Source of the DNA: Parapedobacter sp964613725
GTDB lineage: Bacteria; Bacteroidota; Bacteroidia; Sphingobacteriales; Sphingobacteriaceae
NCBI GenBank assembly: GCA_964613725.1
Contig: CAZTJY010000135.1
Location: forward strand, 1-9,611
Direction of reading: 5' to 3'
DNA: 9,611 nt
Shown one piece after another: positions 1 through 6,705 of this stretch. Below the pieces are notes generated by a model, which made no database searches, had not been told where the DNA came from, and worked only from the letters and a program-made list of their open reading frames with translations. Made by a program: the position numbers and the translations under genes. How positions within the stretch are numbered: position 1 is the stretch's first letter; every line of letters starts with the position of its first letter.

Positions 1-21
1 ATCACTGGTATCGACAAAAAT

Positions 22-53
22 AAAAGGGGCCGCCTTTTTAGACAGCCCCTTTT
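22..53. terminator. Bidirectional rho-independent terminator-like hairpin
   Basis: A perfect 9-bp inverted repeat (AAAAGGGGC at 22-30, GCCCCTTTT at 45-53) encloses a 14-base loop. Read on the minus strand, the GC stem is followed by TTTTATTTTT, a good U-tract, and it lies about 60 bases past the stop of the HxlR regulator gene. Read on the plus strand, it ends in TTTTC and could also stop a gene entering from the left of the window. The structure is seen directly; termination is inferred from its form and position. Confidence 0.7.
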
Positions 54-115
54 CTGTGTTTAAGGCAACCCCGGACTCTTTTGTATTCGTCCCCGCCCCT
101 CGCTGAAACAACTAG

Positions 116-460
116 TCACGGCCCGGAAACAATTTTCTGCCGATGTTTGTACCCCCATTTTTCCATCGCATTAAGCACCTCATCCAATGTGCTACTGTAG
201 GCGGTCAACTCATACTGAACCGTTACCGGCTTGGTGTTACAGACCTCACGACTCACTAATCCGTTCATTTCTAATTCTTGCAATTCTTTCGACAAGATTC
301 GAGGCGAAATACCGGCTTCCCTCGATAATTCATTGAAACCCTTCTTCCCACTTCTTAAAACCGAGATCAAAACCAACTTCCATTTCCCCCCAACTACATC
401 CAGCGTATCCCGGATAGCCAACCTGGCTTTCGAACAACTTTCTATCGTATGCTCCTTCAT
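116..460 (-). CDS. HxlR/DUF24-family winged-helix transcriptional regulator
   Basis: A 114-residue protein covering the whole HxlR (DUF24) domain, a MarR-like winged helix that normally works as a dimeric DNA-binding repressor or activator. Visible hallmarks are VGGKWKLVLI (about 23-32), a helix-turn-helix with GFNELSREAGISPRILSKEL (41-60), LEMNGLVSR (63-71) leading into the wing, the YELT strand (83-86), and a closing amphipathic helix with the typical KW pair (101-102). Cys9 sits just before the core, where many family members keep a cysteine that senses quinones, aldehydes or other thiol-reactive compounds; a second cysteine is Cys74. The ATG at 460 is the natural start for this family. 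The gene is divergent from the DoxX-like gene. The shared gap holds a tandem repeat that could be its operator, so control of itself and of doxX is the likeliest role. The ligand is unknown. Confidence 0.93.
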   Translation of the reverse strand: MKEHTIESCSKARLAIRDTLDVVGGKWKLVLISVLRSGKKGFNELSREAGISPRILSKELQELEMNGLVSREVCNTKPVTVQYELTAYSSTLDEVLNAMEKWGYKHRQKIVSGP

Positions 461-465
461 AATAG

Positions 466-498
466 TATTCTTTTTGTAACTACTATTCTTTTTGTAAC
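466..498. promoter_or_regulatory. Tandem 15-bp direct repeat, candidate HxlR operator
   Basis: The 15-mer TATTCTTTTTGTAAC occurs twice without mismatch, at 466-480 and 484-498, giving an 18-bp period. A further GTAAC lies at 501-505, so that end motif occurs three times. The repeat begins six bases upstream of the regulator's start codon, between it and its likely -7 box. That placement would suit autorepression, and repression of the divergent gene is also possible. The repeat is seen directly; binding by the adjacent regulator is inferred from position. Confidence 0.6.
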
Positions 499-504
499 AG
501 GTAA

Positions 505-512
505 CAAAGGTA
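505..512 (-). promoter_or_regulatory. Bacteroidota -7 promoter element for the HxlR gene
   Basis: CAAAGGTA on the plus strand reads TACCTTTG on the minus strand, an exact match to the Bacteroidota -7 consensus TAnnTTTG, about 45 bases upstream of the regulator's ATG. I could not find a convincing TTG -33 partner at the usual spacing. Transcription from here would run through the tandem repeats at 466-498. Confidence 0.4.
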
Positions 513-556
513 TACTATTTATTCCTGACATTTGCATCCATATTAAAAATAACATC

Positions 557-931
557 ATGTCACAAAAAACAAGTAAAATCACCGGATGGATCCTAACCAT
601 CATTTTAGGGCTGCTACTCGCAATGAGCGCCTTTTTAAAAGTTACGCAAAACGAAATAGCAATGGCACAGGCAGCGGCTATTGGAATAAACGCTACCACG
701 TATCAGGTCATTGGGATTATCGAGGTCATTTCACTAATATTATTTATTATCCCAAGAACGGGAATAATAGGCGTACTTTTATTAGCCGCCTATTTGGGCG
801 GGGCTATCGTTACCCACGTGCAGCACCAGCAACCGATAGCCATGCCCGTCATCGTACAAATTGTGGTGTGGATTACCGCATTTATCCGCTTCCCTGAATT
901 GAAACAACGGTTACTTCCAACGAACGATTAA
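557..931 (+). CDS. DoxX-like family small membrane protein
   Basis: A 124-residue integral membrane protein of the DoxX-like (DoxX_2) type. Four hydrophobic segments are visible at about 9-27, 49-65, 68-86 and 95-111, with a short charged tail. Family marks are SAFLKVT after the first helix, a charged E56 in the second helix, the AYLGGAIVTHV stretch (78-88), and a final hydrophobic helix ending in IRFPELKQ. Some DoxX relatives are linked to quinone or thiosulfate redox chemistry, but this subgroup has no settled biochemical function. I chose the ATG at 557, preceded by the AT-rich leader usual in Bacteroidota. An in-frame extension back to 449 would overlap the regulator's start and run through the repeat operator, so it is unlikely. 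DoxX-like genes often lie beside HxlR regulators, consistent with control by the divergent gene. Confidence 0.88.
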   Translation: MSQKTSKITGWILTIILGLLLAMSAFLKVTQNEIAMAQAAAIGINATTYQVIGIIEVISLILFIIPRTGIIGVLLLAAYLGGAIVTHVQHQQPIAMPVIVQIVVWITAFIRFPELKQRLLPTND

Positions 932-1016
932 AAAAATTGCTGATTGCGTTGCGTTGCTAAATAAATATACAAGGGGTCGGTAGAACATAAAACTAAACCG
1001 TTATTAATCAGTTATT

Positions 1017-1037
1017 ACTTGAGTTGCACTATCAAGT
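1017..1037. repeat. Short inverted repeat upstream of the glycosylase gene
   Basis: ACTTGA (1017-1022) and TCAAGT (1032-1037) form a perfect 6-bp inverted repeat around a 9-base loop, ending 16 bases before the glycosylase start codon. It has no U-tract, so it is a poor terminator. It could be a repressor operator or a weak leader hairpin. The 122-base gap 932-1053 contains nothing else I can name, and I see no clear TAnnTTTG promoter there. Confidence 0.3.
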
Positions 1038-1053
1038 ATTCTGATTATTAAAT

Positions 1054-1785
1054 ATGCCTGAGGGACCAAGTGTTATCATCGCGAAGGAGCGCATCTTTCC
1101 GTTTACAGGCCAACGGATTGTTGCGGTTTCTGGTAATTCAAAAATAGATATTGCCCGGGCGGCGAATGAAAAGCTTTTGGACGTAAGGACTTGGGGCAAA
1201 CATTTATTACTGTGTTTTGAAGGATTTACTTTCCGAATCCACTTCCTGCTTTTCGGCACTTATCGGGTAAACGAAACAAAAAGCACTCCGTTACGGCTGG
1301 GGCTGGATTTTTCAAATGGAGTGCTCAATTTTTATAGCGCGTCTATCAAAATACTGGAAGGGGACATCGACTCGCATTATGACTGGTCGGCGGATGTGAT
1401 GAATGCAACATGGAGTGCAAAAGCAGCACTGGATAAACTCCATGGTGTACCCCGCGCACTAATCTGCGATGCACTCCTTGAACAGCATATTTTCTCGGGC
1501 GTTGGGAACATTATTAAGAACGAGGTGTTATACCGTGTCCAAGTGAATCCAGAAAGCATTGTAGGCAAGATACCCCAGAACAAGCTCGAGGCCGTTATTG
1601 CGCAGTCGAGACAATACAGTTTTGAGTTTTTAGCTTATAAAAAAGCAGGTGTACTAAAAAAACATTGGCAAGCACATACCAAAAAAACATGCTTACGATG
1701 TAATCTCCCACTTCTTAAAAAATATACCGGGATCAAAAAACGACGGAGCTTCTATTGCATAAATTGCCAAGACTTATATGCATGA
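1054..1785 (+). CDS. Fpg/Nei-family DNA glycosylase/AP lyase (endonuclease VIII-like)
   Basis: A 243-residue enzyme of the formamidopyrimidine-DNA glycosylase/endonuclease VIII family, which excises oxidised bases and nicks the abasic site in base-excision repair. The mature N-terminus PEGP supplies the catalytic Pro2 and Glu3. Lys49 in GKHLLL matches the conserved lysine of the N-terminal domain. The helix-two-turn-helix is clear around LLEQHIFSGVGN (141-152), with the DNA-contacting Asn152. A C-terminal zinc finger is formed by Cys213, Cys216, Cys235 and Cys238, with the usual Arg231 two residues before FYC. The finger loop has 18 residues rather than the 16 typical of E. coli Fpg. The void-filling loop region reads HFLLFG, unlike HLGMTG of classical Fpg, which favours a Nei-like or Bacteroidota-specific subgroup. 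All key catalytic residues are present, so it should be active; substrate choice (8-oxoG or oxidised pyrimidines) cannot be told by eye. Its stop overlaps the next gene's start. Confidence 0.9.
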   Translation: MPEGPSVIIAKERIFPFTGQRIVAVSGNSKIDIARAANEKLLDVRTWGKHLLLCFEGFTFRIHFLLFGTYRVNETKSTPLRLGLDFSNGVLNFYSASIKILEGDIDSHYDWSADVMNATWSAKAALDKLHGVPRALICDALLEQHIFSGVGNIIKNEVLYRVQVNPESIVGKIPQNKLEAVIAQSRQYSFEFLAYKKAGVLKKHWQAHTKKTCLRCNLPLLKKYTGIKKRRSFYCINCQDLYA

Positions 1786-2521
1786 AAAGCGCCAAATTAT
1801 ATATCGGATGTTCAAGTTACGCCACACCTTCTTGGAAAACCCTGTTTTATCCCAACGAACTGGCCAAAAAAATGTGGTTTGATTACTATTCCAAACATTT
1901 CAACACCTATGAGTTCAACGGATCATTTTACCGGTTCCCGACCGTGCAAAATTTATTATCGTGGTCAGAAAGTGTTCCAGACGATTTCCGCTTTAGTATT
2001 AAAGTACCAAAAATTATCACGCACATTAAAGGACTCGAAGGGTGTAAACAGGAGATAGAAGAATTTTACCTGATAAGCGAAAAAGGCTTCAAGGATAAAT
2101 TAGCTTGCGTGCTCTGGCAACTGCCACCAAGTTTCAGCTTTAACGACGATCGGTTGATGTCGGTCGTTCGCGCAATGAATCCCCACTTCAAAAATGTGGT
2201 TGAATTCAGGCATGAAAGCTGGTGGCGAAATGAAGTTATAACAAAGCAGAGCGAAAATGACATAACTTTCTGCAATGTAAATTACCCCCACCTTCCTACC
2301 GCAATCCAGCAAACCACACCATTGGCTATATACGGATGCACGGCAACCCGCAGCTATTTTATTCAGCATATACCGAAGAGGAAGTTGAAGCCCTTTATCA
2401 TCAAATGACCCATGCTGGTTTTAAAGAGGTCTTCATCTATTTCAACAATACCGCGTCAACAGCCGCCATCATAAATGCACTACAGTTAAAAGCAATTGCC
2501 GAGCCACAACGAAAAAAGTAA
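1782..2521 (+). pseudogene. DUF72 (YecE-like) family protein, frameshifted
   Basis: A DUF72 TIM-barrel-like protein of unknown biochemical function, split between two frames. The first part, from the ATG at 1782, gives 184 matching residues: the N-terminal IGCSSYATPSWKTLFYP, the family's EFNGSFYRFP (44-53), DFRFSIKVPK (68-77) and VVEFRHESWW (139-148). After Tyr184 (codon 2331-2333) this frame leaves homology and stops at 2408. The family continues in the -1 frame from about 2335 with MHGNPQLFYSAYTEEE, then FIYFNNTASTAAIINAL, ending at the TAA at 2519-2521. One extra base near 2334 would join the halves as YRMHGNP and give 246 residues, the normal family length. No classical slippery heptamer is visible, so a true mutation or a sequencing/assembly indel is more likely than programmed frameshifting. 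The start overlaps the glycosylase stop as ATGA, implying translational coupling. Confidence 0.85.
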
Positions 2522-2533
2522 ACCTCGCTATAT

Positions 2534-4774
2534 TCAATTCTCAAACCGGCCATACAACTTGCAGATGCGGAAAAGTACCGCCTGTATATCACGGCTCTGC
2601 AGGAAAATACTGGTTTGGAGCAGCGCTTGCTTACTACCGATGTCCTTGCGGCGGATAATGTCCAGCTCATTCCCGAAGTTCGTATTGATAAACTCGCGGA
2701 TTTCATTGCGGCTCAAGCGCAACAGCGGCACATCCGGCCCATCCTCTTCATTAAGCTCATGGGTGGCCAACCGGAAAAACCTATCCATCTTGCTCGCCAG
2801 TACCTCCAGCGTATCGATAAATCCGCTGGCCAGCGGTTCATGTAGGTTCTCGATGTATTGCAGACTCTCTGCGCTCAGGAACTTAGCCGATTGGAGCATA
2901 TCCTGGATCAAGTCCGAGCCATGTACAATTACTTCGGCCGAGCGGCGATCGGCAGCCTCCAGCTTCCGGATGGCCCGCAAACTATTCCGTTTCAATTTAT
3001 AAGAATACTTGATAAGGTCCATCAGCTCCTTATCTGTGCGCTTTACGGCCGATGCATCGCCACTACGGATGCCATTCAATACCGTTCCATAATGGCTTGC
3101 TATTTCGATGACCATCGTTACCAACATGCTCTTGCTGCGGATGTAAACATCGAGATCGCCTTCATCCAATAAGCTGAGTCGACTTTTCTCGGCCTTCGAT
3201 TTTTGTTCCTTTTTAGCAAACCTGATATTGGATGTGATAATGTAAATAAGTACAATACCCATCAGTACCGCAGTGGCCACCACCCCTTGGTAGATAACGA
3301 ACACAAACAAACCGGCTACCGAAAACGCAATCAATGCCGTGATAAACCACCCCCCGATGACGCTGAGCACACCCGTTACGCGGTAAACAGCGGATTCACG
3401 TCCCCAAGCCTTATCGGCCAATGAGGTGCCCATAGCCACCATAAAGGTCACGTAAGTGGTCGATAGCGGCAACTTCTGGGATGTGGCCCACGCAATCAAT
3501 ATACTCGCCAAGATCAAATTAGTGCCTGCTCGTACCAGATCAAACGCCGGTGCGCTTTCGCCAACCAAGGTGGCCTTTTGCAGCTTGTCGCGCTCAAAGC
3601 TTAGATTATACCGCCGTTTCACATTGCGGGGTATGACCGCATCGAATACATTGCCCAGCATCATCGCTGTTTTCACCACCCGCCGAGAAATAGTATTGGG
3701 CTTAAACCGCTCGTCGCTCCCATCGTCGCCTTGTTTCCCAAGGTCAATTTCCGTCTCGGTAACCTTCTTCGCCTTCGAACTTAGCCAAAGTGTAAACGCC
3801 ATCACCACCCCGGCTACCCCCAGCATGTAACCGGGCACGATGACATCGCTGGTGGCGAGATAATCCTGGTAGAACGCGTCGGCCGACACACCGCTCCCTA
3901 CCCAGTTCTGGTAGGCGAGCAATCCCGTAATCGGCACACCGATGAAATTCACTAAGTCGTTTCCAGCGAAAGCCATCGCCAGCGAAAAGGTCCCTGCCAA
4001 TACCACAATCTTTAGTGGGTTTACTCCAAACTGCCGCTGCAGCCAGTAGCAGAGCCCAACAGACACCACAAGGACCGCTAACATAACCAATGTCACGTTG
4101 TCGTGAATCGCATTTACCCATTCCCCCTGGGCCACCGTTGTGCCTTTCAATCCCTTAATCAGCAGGAAGTAAATAATCACGGCAATTCCCGCTCCTGAAA
4201 AAAGTACACCTAAACTTTTCAGCCGCTTTTCGTATTGGAATGTAAATATCGAGCGGACGGCAAACTGCACGATTACGCCGCCAGTAAAAGCAATCAAAAT
4301 GGACAGAAATATTCCCGAGATAATGGAAACGGTGCTATCCATGTTGATGTATTTCATTACCTCACCAATCGACTCATTCTTCTCAACGGCGAAAAGAATA
4401 CCCATGATCATCGACGCGCCCAATAACTCAAAGACGATGGAAACGGTTGTGGAAGTAGGGAGACCTAACGAATTGAAAATATCAAGCAGTACAATATCGG
4501 CGAGCATCACCGCCAAGAATATCCACATCACTTTGTCAAATGTAAAATGCTGTGGTTGGAAAATACCCTTCCGCGCGATTTCCATCATCCCGCTCGAAAA
4601 AAAACAGCCCGACAGTATGCCAACCGCAGCAATCAGGATGATGTTCCGATAGGTCGTCACCTTGCTACCGATTGCTGAATTTAGAAAATTGACTGCGTCG
4701 TTACTTACGCCGACGATTAAGTCCGCGATGGCCAATACTAGCAATACGGCAACAATAAATAACATGTACTCCAT
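2534..4774 (-). CDS. PiT-family inorganic phosphate transporter with C-terminal PhoU-like domain
   Basis: A 746-residue inner-membrane carrier of the PiT (PF01384) family, which imports phosphate using an ion gradient. The two inverted halves are visible. The N-terminal signature is GVSNDAVNFLNSAIGSK (22-38), a Bacteroidota variant of GANDVANAFGT, with its echo AGNDLVNF (270-277). The paired LPTSTTVS (105-112) and LPLSTTYV (436-443) motifs follow. About ten to twelve hydrophobic helices span 1-335 and 415-520, split by a charged cytoplasmic loop (about 335-400). From about 535 to the end the protein is soluble, helical and charged, consistent with a fused PhoU-like domain; this explains the length compared with about 500 residues for simple PitA. 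The ATG at 4774 is preferred over an in-frame GTG at 4801. A 110-base gap with palindromes separates it from the upstream ClC gene. Sulfate transport is a lesser alternative for some relatives. Confidence 0.93.
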   Translation of the reverse strand: MEYMLFIVAVLLVLAIADLIVGVSNDAVNFLNSAIGSKVTTYRNIILIAAVGILSGCFFSSGMMEIARKGIFQPQHFTFDKVMWIFLAVMLADIVLLDIFNSLGLPTSTTVSIVFELLGASMIMGILFAVEKNESIGEVMKYINMDSTVSIISGIFLSILIAFTGGVIVQFAVRSIFTFQYEKRLKSLGVLFSGAGIAVIIYFLLIKGLKGTTVAQGEWVNAIHDNVTLVMLAVLVVSVGLCYWLQRQFGVNPLKIVVLAGTFSLAMAFAGNDLVNFIGVPITGLLAYQNWVGSGVSADAFYQDYLATSDVIVPGYMLGVAGVVMAFTLWLSSKAKKVTETEIDLGKQGDDGSDERFKPNTISRRVVKTAMMLGNVFDAVIPRNVKRRYNLSFERDKLQKATLVGESAPAFDLVRAGTNLILASILIAWATSQKLPLSTTYVTFMVAMGTSLADKAWGRESAVYRVTGVLSVIGGWFITALIAFSVAGLFVFVIYQGVVATAVLMGIVLIYIITSNIRFAKKEQKSKAEKSRLSLLDEGDLDVYIRSKSMLVTMVIEIASHYGTVLNGIRSGDASAVKRTDKELMDLIKYSYKLKRNSLRAIRKLEAADRRSAEVIVHGSDLIQDMLQSAKFLSAESLQYIENLHEPLASGFIDTLEVLASKMDRFFRLATHELNEEDGPDVPLLRLSRNEIREFINTNFGNELDIIRRKDIGSKQALLQTSIFLQSRDIQAVLFRICKLYGRFEN

Positions 4775-4810
4775 AGTAACCCAAATACCAATTAACGGCA
4801 CAAAAATGTA

Positions 4811-4857
4811 AAGTTAATGTGTATTAATCATTGTGGTAACGTTAAGTTAATATTAAC
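4811..4857. promoter_or_regulatory. Palindrome and direct-repeat cluster upstream of the phosphate transporter
   Basis: The 110-base gap before the transporter start contains a perfect 12-bp palindrome GTTAATATTAAC (4846-4857), an overlapping-type 8-bp palindrome TAACGTTA (4837-4844), and the octamer AAGTTAAT at both 4811-4818 and 4844-4851, exactly 33 bp apart (about three helical turns). This arrangement is typical of operator sites for dimeric or tandem-binding regulators. A phosphate-responsive regulator is a reasonable guess from the downstream gene, but no known Pho box was matched and no exact TAnnTTTG box was found here. Confidence 0.45.
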
Positions 4858-4884
4858 AACTACCTGTTATCCCACTTGTTCAAT

Positions 4885-6693
4885 TTACCCGAGGTAATCG
4901 GCCTGTCGCATCAGTAATGCCCGGTACTTGTTGAAAACAGCCGATTTCGAGACAAAGCCCATGTATTTCTCCTCCTGATCAACGACTGGCAGAATCCAAA
5001 TATCTTCGCGGTTCATCTTGTTCATCACCACCTCCATGTTGGCACCCATCTGCACCGTATCCACAGGCTTCTGCACCAAATCCGCTATTGCTTTGTCACC
5101 ATCGTTCGTTTCACCCAGCAGGATTTCAAAAAGTCGTTCGCTGTAGATGATCCCCATCAGCTTCCCCTTATCGTCTACCACCGGAAAGATGTTCCGCTTG
5201 GCATGGATGATATCATGCCGCCTGTCGGTGGGTTTCTCCCACGGGTGCAGGATGGTGAAATTCGTTTCAAGCACATAGCGCAGCTTCATCATGCTCAACA
5301 CCGTGCGGTCTTTATCTTCGTGGGTAAGCAAATCACCTTTCTCGGCCAGTGCTTTGGTATAGATGGAATGCTTTAACACACTCCGGTTGATGAGGTACGC
5401 AATGGACGTAACAATCATAAGCGGCACCATGAGGGCATAGCCACCGGTGATCTCGGCACTCAGGAAAATCCCCGTCAGGGGCGCATGCATAATGCCACTC
5501 AGCGCAGCCGCCATACCCGCCACCGAAAAATTAGCCACGTCGAGGCTTACCCACCCCGTGAGATTCAACCCGTAAGAAAAAGCAAAGCCCAGCAGCCCTC
5601 CCATGACCACCGTGGGTCCGAATATCCCGCCATTGCCTCCGCTATTGAGCGTTACCAGCGAAGCAAACGATTTGGCAAATACGGTGACGATGGCGTAGCA
5701 AACAATCAAATAGCCGTAAGAACTGTATTCCGAAAAGATACTGTTATCGAGCAGTGCGCGGTGGTTGCCATCCAGAATCTGTTGGATGGCCAAGTACCCC
5801 TCACCATACAATGCCGGAAAAAGGAAGATAAGCAACCCCAGCAGTCCCCCGCTAAGCCACACCTTGCGGTATGGATTGGTTACGCGACCAAACCAGCCAT
5901 TCACCGCTGTATTGAGCTTGGCAAAGTAAATGGAGAAAAGCCCAACGAAAATGGCCAACAAAACATAAAAAAACAAGGCGTTTAAATCCCAGTCGTCGGT
6001 AAGCAGATGAAACAGCGGCTCGCTATAAAGCAACCGTGATATCACGGAAGCCGTCGCCGCTGACATCAGTAGCGGGATGAACGCCGGTATCGAAAACTCT
6101 GGCAGGAGAATCTCGATTGCGAAAATCATTCCAGCTACGGGACTATTGAATGCCCCGGCAATTCCTGCCGCGGCGCCGCATGCGAGTAGCAGGGTCACCT
6201 CGCGGTAATTGAGCCCGAATACCCGGCCGATGTTTGACCCGATGGCCGAACCGCTGTTTGCAATCGGCGCTTCCAGCCCCGCCGAGCCGCCAAACCCAAT
6301 GGTCAGCGCGCTGGTGATGATCTGGGAATACATGTTGTGGGGTTCCAGCTTGCTCGATTTTCGCGATATGGCATACATAATAGGCGTCATGCCATGTGCC
6401 ATATGCTTGCTTTTGATAAATCGCCTTACATATACCACGCTGAGCAAGATGCCTATTAACGGAAAAAAGAGATACAAGTAATACTTGTATTCCCACTGTA
6501 CCTCATCCTGCAAAAACGATGCGATGGAGTGTGTAAGACCTTTCAACGCCGCGGCGGCGAGCCCCCCCATCACCCCTACCAGTATCGATAAGATGACCAG
6601 AAAATTGCGGTTTGACAGCCGCTGGATGCGCCATTGGTTTAGTCGCCAAATGTATCTTCTCAAGCCTGTCACGTATCCATTTTTCCGATTCAA
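4885..6693 (-). CDS. ClC-type chloride channel/antiporter with two CBS domains
   Basis: A protein of about 602 residues of the ClC family. The membrane part runs from about 30 to 440. Visible are GLEAP (139-143), holding the external gating glutamate E141; AFNSPVAGMIFAIEI (181-195); GGIFGP (355-360), holding the pore Phe358; and Tyr445 in the helix-R region, matching E. coli Y445. Aligning AIEILLPEF with E. coli IIEEMRPQF without gaps puts Ile195 at the internal proton-glutamate position (E203). The usual GSGIP is replaced by HGMTP (100-104). Two CBS domains follow (about 471-527 and 538-593), which often bind adenine nucleotides. Homology extends back to about residue 12, but no in-frame ATG exists: the TTG at 6693, GTG at 6672 or TTG at 6663 must serve, unless a T-run at 6676-6680 carries an indel. 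The gene follows the upstream enzyme's stop by 12 bases, so the two are probably co-transcribed. Chloride or another anion may be carried. Confidence 0.9.
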   Translation of the reverse strand: MNRKNGYVTGLRRYIWRLNQWRIQRLSNRNFLVILSILVGVMGGLAAAALKGLTHSIASFLQDEVQWEYKYYLYLFFPLIGILLSVVYVRRFIKSKHMAHGMTPIMYAISRKSSKLEPHNMYSQIITSALTIGFGGSAGLEAPIANSGSAIGSNIGRVFGLNYREVTLLLACGAAAGIAGAFNSPVAGMIFAIEILLPEFSIPAFIPLLMSAATASVISRLLYSEPLFHLLTDDWDLNALFFYVLLAIFVGLFSIYFAKLNTAVNGWFGRVTNPYRKVWLSGGLLGLLIFLFPALYGEGYLAIQQILDGNHRALLDNSIFSEYSSYGYLIVCYAIVTVFAKSFASLVTLNSGGNGGIFGPTVVMGGLLGFAFSYGLNLTGWVSLDVANFSVAGMAAALSGIMHAPLTGIFLSAEITGGYALMVPLMIVTSIAYLINRSVLKHSIYTKALAEKGDLLTHEDKDRTVLSMMKLRYVLETNFTILHPWEKPTDRRHDIIHAKRNIFPVVDDKGKLMGIIYSERLFEILLGETNDGDKAIADLVQKPVDTVQMGANMEVVMNKMNREDIWILPVVDQEEKYMGFVSKSAVFNKYRALLMRQADYLG

Positions 6694-6705
6694 TCCGCAT
6701 TCATT

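Noticed and set aside
449..556. N-terminal extension of the DoxX-like protein from an ATG at 449
   Set aside because: It would overlap the divergent regulator's start, read through the repeat operator, and add residues foreign to DoxX-like proteins; the ATG at 557 fits the family length.
1017..1037. Inverted repeat as a terminator for the DoxX-like gene
   Set aside because: AT-rich 6-bp stem without a U-tract; kept only as a possible operator.
2325..2340. Programmed -1 frameshift in the DUF72 gene
   Set aside because: No X-XXY-YYZ slippery heptamer and no obvious downstream stem-loop; DUF72 genes are normally a single frame. A deletion or sequencing error is simpler.
5485..5985. 166-codon plus-strand frame inside the ClC gene
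   Set aside because: Shadow of the ClC coding region; composition is low-hydrophobic and unlike any family, and no independent start signals are visible.
6503..6700. Separate 65-codon gene starting at the ATG at 6700 on the minus strand
   Set aside because: It overlaps the ClC N-terminus almost entirely, becomes Arg/Gly-rich after about 40 residues and has no family resemblance. Its first residues are of interest only as a possible original ClC start.
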